This document shows positions 4,894 through 7,853 of a DNA stretch of 7,853 nt, one piece after another. The position numbers and the translations under genes were made by a program. Every line of letters starts with the position of its first letter. Positions within the stretch are counted from its first letter, which is position 1. The notes below the pieces were generated by a model. That model was not told where the DNA came from and searched no databases. It worked only from the letters and a program-made list of their open reading frames with translations. Origin of the DNA: Lachnospiraceae bacterium (GTDB lineage: Bacteria > Bacillota > Clostridia > Lachnospirales > Lachnospiraceae); contig JAAWLS010000101.1 of the NCBI GenBank assembly GCA_022798035.1, positions 1 through 7,853 on the forward strand, in the 5' to 3' direction.

Positions 4894-6423
4894 TTACCGT
4901 TTCATCTTGGGGTCAAACGCATCGCGCAGACCGTCGCCTACAAAGTTGAAGCCCAGCACGGCAATCAGCAGACAGATACCGGCAGGAATCCACACAAACC
5001 AATAATGGGTCATAACGTATGCATCGTTGACGTCCGTAATAATATTTCCCCAGGATGCAAAGGGGAATTTAACACCAAGTCCCAGGAAAGACAAGGTAGC
5101 CTCCATAATAATAGTGGAACCTAAGCTCATGGTACATGTTACAATCAACTGCGGAATCACGTTGGGAAGCAGATGCTTGAAAATACGCCGGCTGACCCGG
5201 ATTCCGCAAGCCTCTGTGGCTGTCATAAATTCCTGCTCTCTCAGGGAAAGAATCTGTCCACGCACCAGACGAGTGATGGCCGGCCATCCCAAAAATCCCA
5301 GAATCAGCATCAGATAGAACATACGAAGCTGCGGGTCTATTTTCATAGCGTCCATGGCCGCACCTAAAATAATAATCAGGGGCAGAGAAGGAATGCAGTA
5401 GAATACATCCACAATACGCATAATCAGATTGTCCACCCATTTACCGAAATATCCGGCAAGGCCGCCCAAAATAACGCCGATTACTGTCTCAATAATCACA
5501 ACGATAAATCCAATAATCAGAGAGACTCTTCCGCCGTACATAAGACGTGTCAGCATATCCATTCCGTTGGTATCGGTTCCAAGGAGATGTGTTTTGCTTG
5601 GTTTCGCATAAGTGTCATAGACATAAGTCTCCGTTCCCTGACGAACAGACCAGGTGAAAGTTGTAGGGTCATAGGAAATCTTATAGGTGTATTCTTCCCC
5701 TTTTTCGTCTACAAATACAAACTCTTCCTTCTCTTCGTCAATGGCAGTCTCCAGCTCTTCTTTGAAAGTACGGCTGATATTTACGCCATTTTCCAGAGGA
5801 GATACTACAAAACGGCTGATATATCCTTTAATGGTACTGCCCTCTGAAATATTTCCATCTTCATCCAGAGTATATTTCACACCGGATGCTTCAAAAGAAT
5901 TCTCTCCATTAGTATAAGCCTTCAGAGCTTCATATTTTACTTCAAAAGGAAGTTCCTCTCCCTCTGCATTGACGATATCCTTAAAGGCAATGGCAAGAAG
6001 AGTTCCTTCGGAAGAAATGGAATAGAAATCTGTTCCCTCTTCCTTTACTTCATAGTTGATATCTTTGTAAGAAAAAGTATTCTCCTTTTTCTGATAAGCC
6101 AATTGAAACTTTGCCTGAAGCACACTGTCAAATTTCTGGCCTTCCGCTGATGTGTAACGGAAATCGTTGTTGCGTACAACACCTGCATACTCCTTCATCT
6201 GACTTTCATAGCGGTAAAACTGCTGGTCCTGTCCGTAGGGACTGATGAGCCCTCCGATAAAAGAAAATGCAAACATTGCAAGCAGCATAATCATTCCCAA
6301 AACTGCCAGACGGTTCCGCAGAAACCTCTTTACTACCAGAGCCCCCGGTGAGAGAACCTTGACACGCCGGTCGTCATTTAGGGAATAATTTACTTCATTG
6401 TTTTTCTCATTTTTATCATCCAT
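4894..6423 (-). CDS. oppC: Oligopeptide ABC transporter permease OppC with large repeated extracytoplasmic insertion
   Basis: Inner-membrane channel subunit that pairs with OppB. At 509 residues it is about 200 longer than a usual OppC (about 300). Helix 1 is at about 38-60. The family resumes at HLLGTDTNGMDMLTRLMYGG (279-298), followed by helices at about 299-323, 341-357, 366-384, 423-449 and 477-496. The cytoplasmic EAA loop is TATEACGIRVSRRIFKHLLP (401-420), which docks on the ATPases. Residues 66-272, outside the membrane, are inserted between helices 1 and 2 and are acidic. They contain three related segments (about 104-150, 164-207, 220-270) sharing A-Y...EN-[TS]-F...Y...E-x-G. ATG 6423 has AAGGAGG 8 nt upstream and lies 17 bp after oppB. 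The N-terminal 35 residues are cytoplasmic and polar. The insertion may contact OppA or substrate; that is inference. Confidence 0.95.
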   Translation of the reverse strand: MDDKNEKNNEVNYSLNDDRRVKVLSPGALVVKRFLRNRLAVLGMIMLLAMFAFSFIGGLISPYGQDQQFYRYESQMKEYAGVVRNNDFRYTSAEGQKFDSVLQAKFQLAYQKKENTFSYKDINYEVKEEGTDFYSISSEGTLLAIAFKDIVNAEGEELPFEVKYEALKAYTNGENSFEASGVKYTLDEDGNISEGSTIKGYISRFVVSPLENGVNISRTFKEELETAIDEEKEEFVFVDEKGEEYTYKISYDPTTFTWSVRQGTETYVYDTYAKPSKTHLLGTDTNGMDMLTRLMYGGRVSLIIGFIVVIIETVIGVILGGLAGYFGKWVDNLIMRIVDVFYCIPSLPLIIILGAAMDAMKIDPQLRMFYLMLILGFLGWPAITRLVRGQILSLREQEFMTATEACGIRVSRRIFKHLLPNVIPQLIVTCTMSLGSTIIMEATLSFLGLGVKFPFASWGNIITDVNDAYVMTHYWFVWIPAGICLLIAVLGFNFVGDGLRDAFDPKMKR

Positions 6424-6440
6424 CTCAATTTCCTCCTTTC

Positions 6441-7427
6441 TTAAGCAAGTCGTACCCGTGGGTCAACTACTGCATACAAAATATCAGAAATCAAGTTGCC
6501 TGCCAGCGTCAGAACTGCCAGAAACATCATGTAAAACATGGAAAATGGAATGTCTCCAATCCGCATGGCCTCATAGGAGGTAAATCCGATACCCGGAATG
6601 GAAAACAAAGTCTCTGTAATCAAGGCTCCGGAAAACAGTCCCGGCAGAGAACCACCCACAATGGTTATCAGCGGAATCAGTGTATTACGGAATGCATGCT
6701 GATAAACGACTTTCTTCTCAGACAGTCCCTTTGCCCGGGCAGTCCGGATGTAATCAGCATTCAGTACTTCCAGCATGTTGGTACGGGTGTAACGCATCAG
6801 GGAGCCCACGGAAACAATGACAATGGTGATAATGGGCAGCACCAGATGATTGGCTTTGTCCAAAAATTGTCCCATGGCGTCCAATTGTCCATAATCCCTG
6901 CCAACCAATCCAAACAAGTCAAACCAGCCCAGTTTCACGGAGAAAATTAATTTCAAAATTGTGGCAAAAAAGAAGGTAGGCAGTGAAATGCCAATCAGCG
7001 CTCCTGCTGTCACAGCATAATCCGTGCGGGAATACTGTTTGGTAGCTGCAATCACGCCAAGGGGAACTGCAATAATCAACTGCAGTATAAAAGCAATGGC
7101 GCCCATAATAAAGGACAGCCAAACGGTCTCATTAAATTTCTGAAGTACTGGGATGGTATATTTCCAGCTGTCGCCAAAGTGTCCCTGTACAGCGTCTCCC
7201 AGCCAGGTAAGATAACCTGGCAGAATACTCTTATCCAGGCCATAGGCCGCATTTAACTGCTCCAGCCATTCCTCATATGGCTTCGCGCCAGGTTTCATGG
7301 CAAGCTGCATAGCCATATTCTCCACATAGGAGGCTGGCAGGAAACGCAGCAGCGCATAAATAATAAATGTCACGCAAAATAGAATCATTACAGACAGGAG
7401 AAGTCTCTTAACGATATATTTTCGCAT
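6441..7427 (-). CDS. oppB: Oligopeptide ABC transporter permease OppB
   Basis: 328-residue channel subunit of normal length for OppB/DppB. It begins MRKYIVKRLLLSVMILFCVT with the first helix to about residue 30. A periplasmic-side loop with the family pattern LNAAYGLDKS...YLTWLGDAVQGHFGDSW follows (58-88). Further helices are at about 101-127, 137-165, 195-213, 251-273 and 297-322. The EAA loop that contacts the ATPases is YIRTARAKGLSEKKVVYQHA (226-245), followed by FRNTLIP. The C-terminus ISDILYAVVDPRVRL is the classic OppB ending. ATG 7427 has AGAGAGG upstream, but with a longer than ideal gap (about 12 nt). Translation may thus be modest compared with oppC and oppD. The gene follows oppA after a 126-bp spacer containing two hairpins, and is 17 bp before oppC. 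Confidence 0.97.
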   Translation of the reverse strand: MRKYIVKRLLLSVMILFCVTFIIYALLRFLPASYVENMAMQLAMKPGAKPYEEWLEQLNAAYGLDKSILPGYLTWLGDAVQGHFGDSWKYTIPVLQKFNETVWLSFIMGAIAFILQLIIAVPLGVIAATKQYSRTDYAVTAGALIGISLPTFFFATILKLIFSVKLGWFDLFGLVGRDYGQLDAMGQFLDKANHLVLPIITIVIVSVGSLMRYTRTNMLEVLNADYIRTARAKGLSEKKVVYQHAFRNTLIPLITIVGGSLPGLFSGALITETLFSIPGIGFTSYEAMRIGDIPFSMFYMMFLAVLTLAGNLISDILYAVVDPRVRLA

Positions 7428-7448
7428 AGGGTTATCATTCCTCTCTAT

Positions 7449-7493
7449 AGATTGAAAGGAACCGATTCACCCTGGAGCGGTTCCTTTCAATCT
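7449..7493 (-). promoter_or_regulatory. Strong oppA-oppB intercistronic hairpin (16-bp perfect stem)
   Basis: AGATTGAAAGGAACCG (7449-7464) and CGGTTCCTTTCAATCT (7478-7493) are exact reverse complements around a 13-base loop. In the minus-strand RNA the 3' arm is followed by AUAGAGAGGAAUG, which is the oppB ribosome binding region and not a U-run. Such structures after a binding-protein gene are known to reduce read-through and protect the upstream mRNA, so that more binding protein than permease is made. That role is inferred here. Confidence 0.7.
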
Positions 7494-7506
7494 TTGTAAT
7501 TTATGC

Positions 7507-7540
7507 CAATAGAAAGGCTTATCAAACGCACTTCCTATTG
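7507..7540 (-). promoter_or_regulatory. Second hairpin just after oppA
   Basis: On the minus strand CAATAGGAAG (7540-7531) pairs with CTTTCTATTG (7516-7507), a 10-bp stem with one G-U wobble and a 14-nt loop. It starts 13 bp after the oppA stop and lies 13 bp before the longer hairpin. No U-run follows (GCATAAATTAC). The two hairpins in tandem probably act together at the oppA 3' end. Confidence 0.45.
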
Positions 7541-7553
7541 TTTTAAGCATTGA

Positions 7554-7853
7554 TTATTTTACAGCAAGTTTCTCAACTTCATTTATCCATACCCAGTATG
7601 GTGTCAAATCACTTGGAAGACTGGAAACATCCACACGTTCGGTGGAAATCGTGAGAGCATCAGAACGCTGATAAATTGGAATCTCTACGCCCCAGTCCAT
7701 GATGATTTCCATGGCTGCCTTGTACAGACCTTTCCGGTAAGACTGTTCGGTAGACTGACGTGCATCCATAATCAGAGTATTCAGCTCTTCATCGTTAATT
7801 TTGTAGTAGTTGGTGCTTCCATCTTTATGATACAGCTGGAACATATCTGGGTC
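7554..7853 (-). CDS. oppA: Oligopeptide-binding protein OppA, C-terminal fragment
   Basis: Last 99 residues of a family 5 extracellular solute-binding protein, cut by the right window edge (no start visible). The frame is open from 7853 to the TAA at 7554-7556. Recognisable features of the OppA/DppA C-terminus are [20 protein letters not shown] (small lobe helix, usually Y.N.E.D.LI..A), [20 protein letters not shown] (usually R..LY..A..I......P), IPIYQRSDA, and the closing [12 protein letters not shown]. In this family the protein is a membrane-anchored lipoprotein in Firmicutes that captures peptides outside the cell and delivers them to OppB/OppC. The signal peptide and lipobox are outside the window. 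It is the most upstream visible gene of the opp operon, and the operon promoter must lie further right. Confidence 0.9.
   Translation of the reverse strand, partial: DPDMFQLYHKDGSTNYYKINDEELNTLIMDARQSTEQSYRKGLYKAAMEIIMDWGVEIPIYQRSDALTISTERVDVSSLPSDLTPYWVWINEVEKLAVK

Noticed and set aside
7449..7540. Intrinsic terminators or a riboswitch between oppA and oppB
   Set aside because: Neither hairpin has a U-run on the transcribed strand, and I see no conserved riboswitch core. They are kept as intercistronic hairpins only.

Overview
The window looks like a chromosomal segment of a low-to-mid GC Firmicute, most likely a gut Clostridia/Lachnospiraceae-type bacterium. The basis is strong AGGAGG-type ribosome binding sites, oligopeptide ABC transporter proteins of Firmicute type, a YtrA-type GntR regulator paired with a DUF5808-like membrane protein, and moderate GC with AT-rich spacers. 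No taxonomic search was possible, so this is inference. Every gene I support lies on the minus strand, so transcription runs from the right end of the window to the left.

Right to centre (7853 to about 2406) is an oligopeptide permease operon in the order oppA-oppB-oppC-oppD-oppF, followed by a small membrane-protein gene. oppA is cut by the window edge and only its last 99 residues are visible. A 126-bp spacer with two hairpins, one with a perfect 16-bp stem, separates oppA from oppB. The other opp genes are 0 to 17 bp apart. OppC is about 200 residues longer than usual because of an extracytoplasmic insertion made of three related repeats of about 60 residues. OppD has an extra, highly basic N-terminus of about 50 residues. 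A perfect 10-bp hairpin separates oppF from the 70-residue gene. Together these genes import peptides: OppA captures peptide outside the membrane, OppB/OppC form the channel, and OppD/OppF hydrolyse ATP.

The middle (about 2413 to 2117) holds the remains of a type II toxin-antitoxin pair: the C-terminal end of a putative antitoxin whose stop overlaps (ATGA) the start of a PIN-domain toxin. The toxin has lost its middle, and its two ends are now in different frames. A promoter-like sequence and a 15-bp palindrome lie just upstream.

Left (2076 to 1) is a second operon: a short YtrA-type GntR repressor with a palindromic operator over its own promoter, a multi-spanning membrane protein with a DUF5808-like motif and a C-terminal soluble domain, and the start of a third gene with an N-terminal hydrophobic segment that runs off the window. 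I see no rRNA, tRNA, CRISPR array or intact mobile element. The most unusual items are the triplicated OppC insertion, the collapsed PIN toxin module, the small membrane protein at the end of the opp operon, and several well-formed intercistronic hairpins.
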